A stretch of 64,000 bases of DNA, taken from Gammaproteobacteria bacterium. Its GTDB lineage: Bacteria; Pseudomonadota; Gammaproteobacteria; Pseudomonadales; Pseudohongiellaceae. Positions 10,022-19,084 of this stretch are shown here, piece by piece. A model generated the notes under the pieces. It saw only the letters and a list, made by a program, of their open reading frames with translations. It did not search any database and had not been told where the DNA came from. The translations under genes were made by a program, and so were the position numbers. Within the stretch, counting starts at the first letter, position 1; each line of letters starts with the position of its first letter. The stretch is taken from assembly GCA_028818225.1 (NCBI GenBank), contig JAPPOG010000015.1, positions 55,708 to 119,707 on the forward strand, read 5' to 3'.

Positions 10022-10188
10022 AGAAAATATACCCCGGCAAAAAGTTAATGGAGTTCACATATTAGTGGAATTTCTACTAAAAATTTGTGTCATAATTACT
10101 CTATACTTATGTATGGAAGCCGGTTTATCCCGCGCTAGAGTGTTCGGCGAGCCGTTTTTTTACTTGTAAAAATCGAGGAATCAGACTG

Positions 10189-10707
10189 TTGGCTTGTTAT
10201 AACCATCCAAACGCCCCTACTGCAGCTCACTTTAATCGATGTGGATTGGAGATGTGCGGTCAGTGCGCGCAATTCCTTGACCAGGGAGAATACTGCGAAA
10301 AATGCGCTGAAGTGATTCGCAACGAGGAGTTTGTTAAAACCCAAACTAGAGAATTCAACCGGCCAGAAGTAGAACCAGTCGCCGCAAAAAAGGAAGAAGA
10401 GACATTCATTCCTCCGACACGCCGGCGTGAAAGCGATCGCATGTTCATCTGGCTTGGTGTTGGTGGTTCATCCACCATGATTTTTGCGGCGATGCTGCTT
10501 TATTCGTTTCCCCTGCTGTTTGAAACCGCAGAGGCCGAAACATTGAGAGTTGAGACTCAAAGATTGGAAGACTGTCGACTGGTTTTCGAAGAAATCAGCT
10601 ATTACCTGAGGGGTAGGGAAGCACCACCAGCTTCTCTGCTTTGCGCAGATTCAAATATGCCAAATCTCATCAGCAACGCCGGTGGTAGGTTTCTGCTAAT
10701 CCTGTAA
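10189..10707 (+). CDS. B-box-like zinc-finger membrane protein
   Basis: 172 aa from a TTG start preceded by GAGGAA at a good distance (10175-10180). Residues 3-40 have the spacing C-x2-H ... H-x3-C-x4-C-x2-C-x9-C-x2-C, a treble-clef/B-box type zinc site. A charged linker and a single transmembrane helix follow (near 85-105), then ~65 residues probably outside the cytoplasm. Bacterial proteins of this layout usually hold a cytoplasmic zinc finger on a membrane anchor; the role is unknown. Confidence 0.75.
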   Translation: MACYNHPNAPTAAHFNRCGLEMCGQCAQFLDQGEYCEKCAEVIRNEEFVKTQTREFNRPEVEPVAAKKEEETFIPPTRRRESDRMFIWLGVGGSSTMIFAAMLLYSFPLLFETAEAETLRVETQRLEDCRLVFEEISYYLRGREAPPASLLCADSNMPNLISNAGGRFLLIL

Positions 10708-10776
10708 ATTGCCATTCCCCTCTTAGCTCACGGGCTTTTTTAACGTAAAATTCAGCAACTTCGCCCCAATAATGGC

Positions 10777-11658
10777 ATGCCGGATTTTTTCCGGTGGTAT
10801 GTTGAGCTTATGTGCAGAGCAGCGAGAAAATTACTTGTAGTTTTGGCCCAGGTAACGGCCATTGTGGCTTTGGTGTCCAATGTTTATAGTCAGGATATTG
10901 TCGTAACTCACTGTGATGGTGCCTGTCCCCAGTACGAATCGTCCATGGCGGCAACCCGGGCTAATGTGGTTATCCACCACGTCTACGCCGCTGGATTAAA
11001 TGGCGATACCGGCCTGGCAGATTGGGTTTCTTATCGTCTGACTAAAGATGCCGTTGGTGTTGCGTCACTATTACCCAGAGTCTGGCAGCCAGATCGCTTG
11101 TTGGAATTTTCCGGGGTTGAAGACGTTTTGGAGATTACTTCTTCAGAATTACGCCTGGCTGAAATCGCTGTAAGCAATAATCCCTACGCCGGGCTGGGTG
11201 ATTTACCGGAACAGGAAGAGGAAAGTGCCAGGTTGGCGCCAATGACCTCTTTCGCCAATACGCCATACTGGTCTGACTTGAATAACCTCTCCAATATGGT
11301 GCCAATGCCCAGAGCGTTGCGGCTTGGTCCCTGGTTGCACTTGGAACAAAGACTGAATGAATTGGTAATGAGAAAAGAAGAACTGCAGGTCATTAGCGGA
11401 CCGCTGTTTTTAATCAGCAATTTATCAACTACGCCAACCTCTACTGTGATTGAACCGGCTGCGTATTTCAAAATAGTAGCCCAGCAAAATAGTTATATCG
11501 CCTTCGTATTTCCTAAAGAATTAGGACAGTTTGATTCCTATTGCGGCCATGTGGTTGACCTGGAGCAACTGCAGGAAATGGTTTCAATCGATTTCTTTCC
11601 AGACCGCACGGTGCAGCAGTCCGACGAACTGGTGGCCGATCTCAATTGCGGTAAGTAA
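10777..11658 (+). CDS. Hypothetical secreted protein
   Basis: 293 aa. A signal peptide is visible (hydrophobic residues ~18-36, cleavage after VYSQ); the in-frame ATG at 10810 is an alternative start and would give a more compact signal. The mature part has a Cys pair close to its start (THCDGACPQY) and another two Cys near the C-terminus, so disulfides are likely. I recognise no family. It sits between the zinc-finger gene and the NHL gene on the same strand. Confidence 0.6.
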   Translation: MPDFFRWYVELMCRAARKLLVVLAQVTAIVALVSNVYSQDIVVTHCDGACPQYESSMAATRANVVIHHVYAAGLNGDTGLADWVSYRLTKDAVGVASLLPRVWQPDRLLEFSGVEDVLEITSSELRLAEIAVSNNPYAGLGDLPEQEEESARLAPMTSFANTPYWSDLNNLSNMVPMPRALRLGPWLHLEQRLNELVMRKEELQVISGPLFLISNLSTTPTSTVIEPAAYFKIVAQQNSYIAFVFPKELGQFDSYCGHVVDLEQLQEMVSIDFFPDRTVQQSDELVADLNCGK

Positions 11659-11778
11659 AACACTCCCTTTCAAGCAATACTTTTTTCTCTGCTTATTACT
11701 CTTGTAGTTCATTGCGCAGCGTATAAGAATGGGCGTCTTGCAGATCGCCCTGTAAAAATACAATAAGAGGAGTGCTAC

Positions 11779-12822
11779 ATGCCCGAATCCACATCTCTCC
11801 TTAAGCAATACAAAGTTCTGGCCTTACTCTTTTGTGGGCTTATTTTCTCACTGCAGAGCTCTGCCCAGGATAACCCGTACCAGGTTGTCTATTACTGGGG
11901 CGAACTGCCCGGTGGCAGGCCGATGGGTGTGGTCACCGGTGTGCATCCCGATCCCGATGGCGAACACATCTGGATAATTGAACGCTGCAGCGCTAATCAA
12001 TGTGCCGGCACCGATCGCCATCCAATACATAAGCTGGATAAAGAAGGGAATACCATAAAAAGTATTGGTGGAGGCATTTTTGCCTGGCCCCATGGCTTTG
12101 ACATGGATGCGGATGGCAATTTCTGGGTAACGGAAGGAGCACCCGATGGCGACGCGCGAGGCGCACCAGGTGCAGAGCGTGGCATGGGACACCAGGTAAT
12201 TAAAATAGATCAGGATGGCGAAGTCTTGATGCGATTAGGGGAAGCGGGAGTTCCCGGCGATGATGAAACGCATTTCAATGGTCCCGCCGCAGTGTTGGTG
12301 CAAGCTGATGGCGACTTCTGGATAGCTGACGGCCATCGCGGTGGAAATAACCGCATTATTAAATTCAGTAGCAGTGGAGAGTTTCTATTTCAGCTGGGTG
12401 GTGGAGTTTCTGATACCAGTCGGGAAAGCGGAAGATTTAATGATCCTCATGATTTGAAGATGGATTCGCAGGGACGATTGTTTGTAGCCGACCGTGGCAA
12501 TAACCGCATCCAGATTTTTAATCAGGATGGAGAACTGTTGGACATCTGGACCCAGTTTGGTCGGCCTAGTGGCATCTGGATCGATGCAAACGACAAGATT
12601 TTCGTTGCCGATGGCATGTCTGGTGAGCAATGGAATCGTGGTTGGGAAAGAGGCATTCGCATTGGTGATGCGACAACCGGATACGTTACCGAGTTTATAC
12701 CGGACTATGAAGTTGAAACTGGCAGCGGCATTGAGTTTTTGGCTTCTGACAATGAAGGCAATATCTATGCAGGACAGGTTGGGCGGCAACGTTTCGAGAA
12801 ATATATTCGAGTTAGACCGTAA
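11779..12822 (+). CDS. Secreted NHL-repeat six-bladed propeller (PAL-like)
   Basis: 347 aa with a signal peptide ending near SSAQDN and an AGAGGAG ribosome-binding site. NHL-type repeats run through the protein (FAWPHGFDMDADGNFWV, FNDPHDLKMDSQGRLFVADRGNNRIQIF, FGRPSGIWIDANDKIFVADG). Proteins of this type are usually labelled peptidyl-alpha-hydroxyglycine alpha-amidating lyase-like, but that enzyme activity is not shown for bacterial members; sugar-lactone or binding roles are also possible. The gene is 20 bases before an SDR gene and is likely co-transcribed with it. A second intact copy is at 19085 and a decayed one at 13655. Confidence 0.8.
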   Translation: MPESTSLLKQYKVLALLFCGLIFSLQSSAQDNPYQVVYYWGELPGGRPMGVVTGVHPDPDGEHIWIIERCSANQCAGTDRHPIHKLDKEGNTIKSIGGGIFAWPHGFDMDADGNFWVTEGAPDGDARGAPGAERGMGHQVIKIDQDGEVLMRLGEAGVPGDDETHFNGPAAVLVQADGDFWIADGHRGGNNRIIKFSSSGEFLFQLGGGVSDTSRESGRFNDPHDLKMDSQGRLFVADRGNNRIQIFNQDGELLDIWTQFGRPSGIWIDANDKIFVADGMSGEQWNRGWERGIRIGDATTGYVTEFIPDYEVETGSGIEFLASDNEGNIYAGQVGRQRFEKYIRVRP

Positions 12823-12842
12823 GATTTAAAGGAGAGTAAAAC

Positions 12843-13625
12843 TTGAGTTTCGCAGAGGGAATATTAACAGGTAAATCCGCGATAGTTACTGGTGGTGCGA
12901 CTGGAATTGGCAGTTTCATTGTGCGCAAGCTCGGAAGCCTGGGCGCCAAGGTCGGTATCGTTTCACGCAAGGAAGAAAACCTGATTAAGGCAGTTAAAGA
13001 CTTCAAAGAAGAAGATGGCATCGACGTGGCCTGGCGAACCGGTGATGTTCGCGACCCCGAGGGCATCAAGCAATCTTTCGATGAACTGGCGGGAGAAATC
13101 GGTGGTATCGATATTCTGGTGTGCAACGCAGCAGGGAATTTTATTTGTCCGACCGAAGAACTTTCCTGGAATGGTTGGCGCACAGTCATTGAGATTGATT
13201 TAAACGGTACTTTTAATTGCTGCCAGGCCGCACTTATGCACTTAAAGGCGTCACAAGATGGTGGGCGCATCATATCCATCAGTACCGGACAGGCAGAATT
13301 TGGTTGGCCCGGTGCTGCCCACGCTGGTGCTGCCAAATCGGGTATACAAAACCTGATGAAGACGCTTGCAGTTGAATGGGGTAAATACGGTATTCGTGCT
13401 AACTGGGTTAACCCCGGACCAATAAAGGGTACCGAAGGAGTTGATCGGCTTATTATCCAGCAGGGCCTTGAAGAGCAGGTTACCAGAAGCATTCCTCTTG
13501 GCACCTTTGGAGAGGGCGATGACATAGCTAACGCGATCGTCTATTTAGCCTCGGATACCGGGCGTTATGTCTCAGGAACGGGCATTGCGGTAGATGGAGG
13601 CAGTCAATGGCAGCGTGGCCGCTGA
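12843..13625 (+). CDS. SDR oxidoreductase, 2,4-dienoyl-CoA reductase (DECR2)-like
   Basis: 260 aa, TTG start. The Rossmann motif TGGATGIG (residues 16-23) and NAAG (95-98) are intact. The usual YxxxK is replaced by HAGAAK (160-165): Lys165 is kept but the Tyr position is Ala. This, together with the AVEWGKYGIRANWVNPGPIKGTEG-region pattern after residue 175, is what peroxisomal/mitochondrial dienoyl-CoA reductases show, so an NADPH-dependent 2,4-dienoyl-CoA reductase role in unsaturated acyl-CoA breakdown is the best guess. It lies 20 bases after the NHL gene. Confidence 0.8.
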   Translation: MSFAEGILTGKSAIVTGGATGIGSFIVRKLGSLGAKVGIVSRKEENLIKAVKDFKEEDGIDVAWRTGDVRDPEGIKQSFDELAGEIGGIDILVCNAAGNFICPTEELSWNGWRTVIEIDLNGTFNCCQAALMHLKASQDGGRIISISTGQAEFGWPGAAHAGAAKSGIQNLMKTLAVEWGKYGIRANWVNPGPIKGTEGVDRLIIQQGLEEQVTRSIPLGTFGEGDDIANAIVYLASDTGRYVSGTGIAVDGGSQWQRGR

Positions 13626-13654
13626 ATGAATTCTACTATTTTAGTGTAGTTTAA

Positions 13655-14178
13655 ATGTCGCTTTCTAAACTAATTTGCTCATTTATGATTTCAGTTGGAG
13701 TACTTTTTCCAGCTATTTCCAATGCACAAATTAATCCCTATTGTTTGGTAGAGGCACCTAAACCACCAACCCATCTAAACGCTGGTCGCTGGGGGGAAAT
13801 GATCCAGGTGCGAGTTGGTCCGGAAGAAAATGTCTATGTTTATCATCGCTGCTTCAAGGTGGTGTTGGGGGATCCTTCGTTGATGAATGGACACACTTTG
13901 GTAGGCCCAGTGGAATCTATATCAATAAAGCCACTGACACCCTGTATGCAACTGACTCCACTTCAAACTCCAGCACCAATCCAGGCGTAAGAAGAGGAAT
14001 TTATGTAGGTAGTGCCAGCTCCGGTGAGCTGCAATACTTCATTCCTGATCCTGATTTGGTGTTAGCAGACCAAACTCGCATATCTGGTGCCTCTGGCATT
14101 GCCTCGAGTCACGATGATTCTGTTGTCTATGCTGCAGACGTCGCGCCATGGCGGCTAAGGAAATATGAGAAGCAGTAA
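13655..14178 (+). pseudogene. Decayed NHL propeller with internal deletion and frameshift
   Basis: The open frame from 13655 gives a signal peptide and a short stretch like the N-terminus of the NHL proteins at 11779 and 19085, then stops at 13990 after unrelated residues. From about 13870 another frame reads DEWTHFGRPSGIYI and continues through VRRGIYVGSASSGELQYFIPD to KYEKQ and a stop at 14176-14178, which is the C-terminal third of the same family. The central blades are missing (roughly 150 residues) and the two parts are out of frame. The remnant abuts the stop of the methyltransferase gene on the other strand. Confidence 0.8.
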
Positions 14179-15165
14179 CTACTGTTTTTCAATATGAGAA
14201 AAGAAATACCAGGGTGGGCGTTTATCTTCTGTTGTGCCTACATGCTCAAACCTGGTTAGAGTCAATCCGCTTTCCTTCAAGAATTCTTCCAGACCTGAGG
14301 AAAGTGTTTCTCCCGTAGGAATACCGAACTGTAGATTCTCACTATAGTATTTAATGCCTCCGTGCATTGCCTTACTAAACTTTTCATAGGGAGGATTACC
14401 CACGATTAGATCATGGGAAAAAAAGTCGGCGCCAACTGCACTTCCAACAGGTAAGCTTGCAATTAAATTAAAGGTGTCACGTACCGCTTCTTCAATCAGA
14501 TACATAGTGACACCTTCCCACAGAATATAAGTTGTTAGATTGGGATTAAAGCCAGAATCTAACAGCGCTTCCATCCAGGTTTCCTGATTAAAGTCAGTTT
14601 CAACGAAAGTTACGTGATCGTGAGGTACGCCCGCTGCCTCTAAGGCTTTCTTTTTTGTATTGAGTGTCGGCGGCATATCGACTTCGAAACACTTGATATC
14701 CAAATCTTCTGGCAAGTCGTAACAGCGGGTGTCATAACCGGCACCTAATACAACAAATTGCGTTGCAGGATTTTCTTTCCGCGTAAGCACTTCCTTAATG
14801 GACTCGTCAAAAAAGTAAGAGCGGTGAGACATCATAGTGGCAAGTGTAGATGGGCGAGGTCCTGGATAACTCAACATAGAACCTTTATAGCCGCTCACTC
14901 GACAGGCAAGTCTCATAGTATCGATCAAAAGGAATCGCACCACGCCGCCATAAGAAGGCAGATAATTTGCGATCTTGTAGGTAGTCTCGTCGCTGCGAGA
15001 TCCGGCGATATGCATTGCTAGTCGACCCCCAAACGGTTCGTTAGCGGTGCCGGAAATGTTTTGCGGGACACAAATCCGGCGAATTCGCCAGGTGTAAAGC
15101 GCTATGCCAAATAGAAAAAATGGCAGAAGGACAATGAAAAAAATTGTAAACAAGAGTCCGCGCAT
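14179..15165 (-). CDS. SAM-dependent methyltransferase, TIGR00027/leucine carboxyl methyltransferase type
   Basis: 328 aa. One N-terminal membrane helix (residues ~3-25) anchors the protein; the catalytic part then shows the family signatures RPSTLATMMSHRSYFFDE, the SAM-binding VVLGAGYDTRCYDL, the acidic FEVDMPPT, and LWEGVTMYL. Members methylate carboxyl groups or unknown small molecules; the substrate here is unknown. It ends right against the NHL pseudogene and lies 17 bases downstream of the PQQ dehydrogenase gene, so the two are probably one operon. Confidence 0.85.
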   Translation of the reverse strand: MRGLLFTIFFIVLLPFFLFGIALYTWRIRRICVPQNISGTANEPFGGRLAMHIAGSRSDETTYKIANYLPSYGGVVRFLLIDTMRLACRVSGYKGSMLSYPGPRPSTLATMMSHRSYFFDESIKEVLTRKENPATQFVVLGAGYDTRCYDLPEDLDIKCFEVDMPPTLNTKKKALEAAGVPHDHVTFVETDFNQETWMEALLDSGFNPNLTTYILWEGVTMYLIEEAVRDTFNLIASLPVGSAVGADFFSHDLIVGNPPYEKFSKAMHGGIKYYSENLQFGIPTGETLSSGLEEFLKESGLTLTRFEHVGTTEDKRPPWYFFSHIEKQ

Positions 15166-15182
15166 TAGTATCTTTTCTTTGT

Positions 15183-16949
15183 TTAGGGAAGGGCCAGGGT
15201 CAGGATTGTATTAGTCGATATTACGCTGACGTATTGCTTTCCATTTACTGCATAGGCCAGGGGACTGGAGCGAATTTGTCGACCAGTCGGATAGCTGAAC
15301 AGGGATTCGCCGGTTTCTGCATCTAGCGCATGAAAATCGCCATTCTCCAGACCCTGAAAAAGCAAATCGCCAGCAGTCACCAGATTACCACTGGCACCAA
15401 TCGCTGATTGTGCAGGCAGCTCTGCTTGCCACACTTGTTCACCATCAACCGGACTGTATGCGGAAACGGTAGTGGAGGGCGGGTAGGCTTCGGATACACG
15501 ATCAAGGGTTGCGTAGTTTTCGGTGTGACCGCGACTATCTGGCCCCGGAGTTAAAGAATCCCCCACCGGTTGCACAGTTAAACTGATGGCACCGTTTTTC
15601 CCTGTGATGTAAACCAGTTGAGTTCTGGGACTGAAAGAAGCTGAACCGAAACTCGAACCACCGTGGGCAACAATATACGGTTCGGTCAGAGAATAAGGCC
15701 AATAGATTTGTTTACTCCGTGCTGCCAGCTCAGGGTCATCGAAGGGAATAAAGGTTGCACATAGAGGGTCCATGGGTATGCCGCGAGCATTATGGGGAAT
15801 AGGTTGGGTTGGAAACACCACTTCGCCTGGTACATCAGTTTCAGTTGGCATGGCAGTTTCCGGCATTGGAAACAATGGTTCGCCCGTTTCCCGGTCCCAC
15901 ATGTAAAAAAGGCAGTTCTTTCCACCGGCCGCGACACCCTTGACGATCTCGCCTTCCTCGTTGGTCACGTCAAACAATAGTGGGCCTGTCACATGATCCC
16001 AGTCCCACAGATCATGATGAACTGCCTGAAAAAACCAGGCCAGTTCGCCAGTGTCGATATGCAGTGCAATGGTGGCATTGGTAAAGAGATTGGCTCCCAC
16101 GCGAGCAGAACCATCATAGTCAGGTGATGGATTGCCAGCATTGACATAAACAAGGCCAAATTCGGTATCGATGGCAGGAGGGGTCCACACCCCCCCACCG
16201 GCGCGTTGACCGGTGCCCCAGGTATCTCGTGCAATTTCCCAACCGGAATCGCTGGGTACCTGTGGCACCGTATTAAACACCCATTCCACGACCCCGCTAA
16301 TCGCATCGATGCGAATGACCAGGCCGCCTGGAATATGGCCTTCGGAAAGAGCCGCAGCGACATACATTTTGCCTGCATGCACAGTAGGGGGAGTTGTTAA
16401 GCGATACCCCAGATTGATTGGATCGGTATTACTCGGGTAAACATCCGGATACTTGTGGCGGAGAGCATCAGTGATGACTTGTACGAATCCGGTATCGCCA
16501 AAGGAACGAATTTCCGTGCCGGTTTCGGCATCGAAAGCATAAAGATCGGCGCCGCGATAGGCATAGATTCGACCATCGGCATACGTCGATCCTCTGACCG
16601 GTCCACCCGCAGGTCCCCTGTCTAAGGGGCGTCGCCAAATTTCTTCTCCACTGGTGGCGTCCAGCGCAAACATGGTGTTGGCAGAATGCAGATACATGAC
16701 TCCGTTAGCTACCAGTGGTGTGACTTGCAAAATGGAATCCTGCGGCCCCGGAGAAAAAGTCCAGGATTCTGTCAGGTTGGAAACGTTGGTTCTATTGATC
16801 TGATCCAGTTCCGCATAACGACTGTTGTGTATATTAAGATTCTGGCTGGGCCAGTCATAGCTGCCAGACTGGCTGTAAGCAGCAGTGCTGAGTAAGACAC
16901 AGATTAGGAATTGAAATGAAAGTCTAACTTGCGGGCACCGATGATTCAT
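15183..16949 (-). CDS. Secreted soluble PQQ-dependent dehydrogenase
   Basis: 588 aa from the ATG at 16949, which follows a near-perfect AAGGAGGTTT ribosome-binding site and begins a Sec signal peptide (cleavage after TAAYS). The frame could be extended to 17012 but without a ribosome-binding site. The blade motifs are present (TSGEEIWRRP, ETGTEIRSFG, DTGELAWFFQ), and so is the active-site strand AVHHDLWDWDHVTGP near residue 310. No membrane domain, lipobox or haem motif is seen, so electrons must go to a separate carrier. Divergent from the SRPBCC gene at 17114. Confidence 0.88.
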   Translation of the reverse strand: MNHRCPQVRLSFQFLICVLLSTAAYSQSGSYDWPSQNLNIHNSRYAELDQINRTNVSNLTESWTFSPGPQDSILQVTPLVANGVMYLHSANTMFALDATSGEEIWRRPLDRGPAGGPVRGSTYADGRIYAYRGADLYAFDAETGTEIRSFGDTGFVQVITDALRHKYPDVYPSNTDPINLGYRLTTPPTVHAGKMYVAAALSEGHIPGGLVIRIDAISGVVEWVFNTVPQVPSDSGWEIARDTWGTGQRAGGGVWTPPAIDTEFGLVYVNAGNPSPDYDGSARVGANLFTNATIALHIDTGELAWFFQAVHHDLWDWDHVTGPLLFDVTNEEGEIVKGVAAGGKNCLFYMWDRETGEPLFPMPETAMPTETDVPGEVVFPTQPIPHNARGIPMDPLCATFIPFDDPELAARSKQIYWPYSLTEPYIVAHGGSSFGSASFSPRTQLVYITGKNGAISLTVQPVGDSLTPGPDSRGHTENYATLDRVSEAYPPSTTVSAYSPVDGEQVWQAELPAQSAIGASGNLVTAGDLLFQGLENGDFHALDAETGESLFSYPTGRQIRSSPLAYAVNGKQYVSVISTNTILTLALP

Positions 16950-17113
16950 CGAAACCTCCTTGGGATTAGTATTTTTCTTCTTACCCTGAAGGTCCGAACT
17001 CAGAGCCTCCATTGGTGCTGTATACTAAGCATACAAAATAGAGAGTTTATTGAATATCTGAATCGATGCTAAATTGGATTTAAATGGAGTCTATGTGCTG
17101 AGGCGGTAACAAT

Positions 17114-17506
17114 ATGGAAATCGTTGAATTGCAAGAGCTATTACCCCATTCTGTGGAATCAGTGTGGGAAATCATTAGTGATGTCACCCGCTCAGATTGG
17201 GTGCCCGCGGTGGATGAAATAAGTGAGGTGAATGGCATCAGATCATTTTCGATGCAAGGCATTGGCGAAATACAGGAAAAAATTCTAATCAACGATGGCG
17301 AAAACCATCGACTGCAGTATTCCGCTATCAAGACACCTAATCCTCTGGAACACCATTTGGCGACAATCGAGCTTGCCGATCTGGATGGCAAGTGCCAGTT
17401 CAAGTGGACCACAGAAATTGCCCCAGAGCGCGCTGCTCCTACTGTAGAACAGGGCATGAAGATATCCCTGGAGGGCTTGAAACAGGTGCTTTCGAACGTC
17501 GATTAA
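17114..17506 (+). CDS. SRPBCC (polyketide cyclase/START-like) family protein
   Basis: 130 aa, cytoplasmic, no signal peptide. The start pattern (short beta strand, then V-x-S-V-W-E-I-I-S-D-V-T-R-S-D-W) and the closing long helix with EQGMKISLEGLKQVL match the SRPBCC hydrophobic-ligand fold. Such proteins bind or cyclise lipophilic molecules. It is the first gene of a + strand run that continues with PDLQGVW-1, and is divergent from the PQQ dehydrogenase. Confidence 0.75.
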   Translation: MEIVELQELLPHSVESVWEIISDVTRSDWVPAVDEISEVNGIRSFSMQGIGEIQEKILINDGENHRLQYSAIKTPNPLEHHLATIELADLDGKCQFKWTTEIAPERAAPTVEQGMKISLEGLKQVLSNVD

Positions 17507-17550
17507 GCTATTGTGTTGACACTGAATTTTTATGAATCACGGAGCATTTC

Positions 17551-18561
17551 ATGAAAAATATAAGCTCGTTAATTGCGGTTGCCCTGGTTTCGGTAATCGC
17601 TGTGGGTGCTGCGGCTCAGGATTATGAGGTTCCCCGCACTGAGTGGGGCCAGCCGGATTTACAAGGTGTGTGGAACTGGTCCTCTAATGTGCCCATGCAG
17701 CGGCCAGCTCGATTTGGCGACCGGCAATTTTTGACAGCGGAAGAAGTTGAAGAAGCAGCGCGACGTCGCGCAGCTGCAGATGCCAATTCCGATGCAGCTT
17801 TACCAATAGAAGGGGTAGATGGTTCGTATAACGATTTCTGGGTTGAGAATGCTGGAATTGGCGACAACATTCGCACATCACACATAATTTATCCTGAAAA
17901 TGGTCGTCTGCCAGAATTGCAGGAAGGTGTCGTTGAGCAACAAGGTGTTTACGGCGGTATCACTACCGGGGAATCCCGCCCAGTAAGAATTGCCGCTGGT
18001 GGTATCGGCGCGGATGGTCCGGAAGACAGGGGGCTATCTGAACGTTGCATTATCGGTTTTAATGCCGGACCGCCATTAATCCCCAGTCTTTATAACAACA
18101 ATCTACAAATATTCCAGAATCGAGATACCGCGGTCCTCATGACCGAGATGATTCATGATGCGCGCATCGTTCCTCTTTATGATTCAGCAGAGGAAATGGA
18201 ATCACTTCATAATGATATTCGTTTTTATACCGGTGATTCTCGCGGCTACTGGGATGGTGACACCCTGGTTGTTGAAACTAAAAACTTCAACGGCCTCTCT
18301 GCGAGCTTCGGGCAGGCAGGAACATCCTATGACAAGGTCTTAACGGAAAAATTTACCCGGGTAGGGCCATATACAGTGGATTATGAATTCACGGTTGATG
18401 ATCCATCAACCTACACCGACAGGTTCACTGGTATTGTTGCCATGACTAAAGTAGCAGGACTACTGTATGAGTATGGTTGTCACGAAGGTAACTATGGCAT
18501 GGAAAATATTTTACGTGGAGCCAGGGTTGAAGAGCGCTTGGCTGCCGAGGGTCAGTTGTAA
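17551..18561 (+). CDS. Uncharacterised secreted PDLQGVW-family protein (copy 1)
   Basis: 336 aa with a signal peptide cleaved near AAAQ. The mature protein opens with VPRTEWGQPDLQGVW and carries, in order, a YNDFW element, YPENGRLP, an E-R-C motif near residue 170, TEMIHDARIVPL near 210, GDSRGYWDGDTLVVETKNF near 235 and a C-terminal CHEGNYGMENILRGAR. The two Cys (E-R-C and C-H-E-G-N-Y) are shared by most copies and could form a disulfide; the His residues could bind metal. I know no assigned function. Its stop codon is directly followed by the ATG of the next gene (TAAATG), so translation is coupled. Confidence 0.75.
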   Translation: MKNISSLIAVALVSVIAVGAAAQDYEVPRTEWGQPDLQGVWNWSSNVPMQRPARFGDRQFLTAEEVEEAARRRAAADANSDAALPIEGVDGSYNDFWVENAGIGDNIRTSHIIYPENGRLPELQEGVVEQQGVYGGITTGESRPVRIAAGGIGADGPEDRGLSERCIIGFNAGPPLIPSLYNNNLQIFQNRDTAVLMTEMIHDARIVPLYDSAEEMESLHNDIRFYTGDSRGYWDGDTLVVETKNFNGLSASFGQAGTSYDKVLTEKFTRVGPYTVDYEFTVDDPSTYTDRFTGIVAMTKVAGLLYEYGCHEGNYGMENILRGARVEERLAAEGQL

Positions 18562-19005
18562 ATGCATTTAGTCTTAAAAGCAGCCGTATTGTGCCTGGCT
18601 GCATTGGTTAGTCAGGCGCTGGTTAATGCCCAACTCACTATTGGCAACGGCCAGAAAAATTGGATAAATGTCGAAGATGTAAAGCGCGACGATGGAACAC
18701 TTACCTTTTCTGAAGTACAGATTGAGGGTAACGGCTTTCTAATTATTCATCCTTTCGAAAACGGTGCACCGAATGGTGATCGTGTCGTTGCTTCAACTTT
18801 TCTAACCAGTGGTAAAAACGAAAATGTTGAGATTACCGTGCACAGGGGATTGGAAGCGGGTGAGATGTTTATTGTCATGTTACATTCTGATTCCAATAAT
18901 AATGGCGCACTGGATTTTATTTTTATCGATGATCGTAATGTCATGGATCTGGCCGTATTCGAAGGTGAGACCATGATTGGCCATGCTATTCCAGCGCCGG
19001 ACTAA
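18562..19005 (+). CDS. Secreted DUF7282-like small beta protein
   Basis: 147 aa with a signal peptide ending near VNAQ. The mature part reads like DUF7282: a GFLIIHPFENGAPNGDRVV strand, an S-x-F-L-T-S-G-K-N-E-N-V-E-I turn, and an acidic loop LHSDSNNNGALDFIF that resembles a calcium-binding loop. The start ATG directly follows the stop of PDLQGVW-1. Function unknown; likely a periplasmic or surface beta-sandwich. Confidence 0.65.
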   Translation: MHLVLKAAVLCLAALVSQALVNAQLTIGNGQKNWINVEDVKRDDGTLTFSEVQIEGNGFLIIHPFENGAPNGDRVVASTFLTSGKNENVEITVHRGLEAGEMFIVMLHSDSNNNGALDFIFIDDRNVMDLAVFEGETMIGHAIPAPD

Positions 19006-19084
19006 TCTTATAAGATCACAAATAATCCTCGTTAATAGGCTTACTCCATTCTAAGAAAAAACAATAAATAATAAGAGGTAAGAC

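Noticed and set aside
12812..13525. 237-codon - strand frame opposite the DECR2-like SDR
   Set aside because: Pro/Ser-rich antisense of a well-supported gene with no motif or ribosome-binding site.
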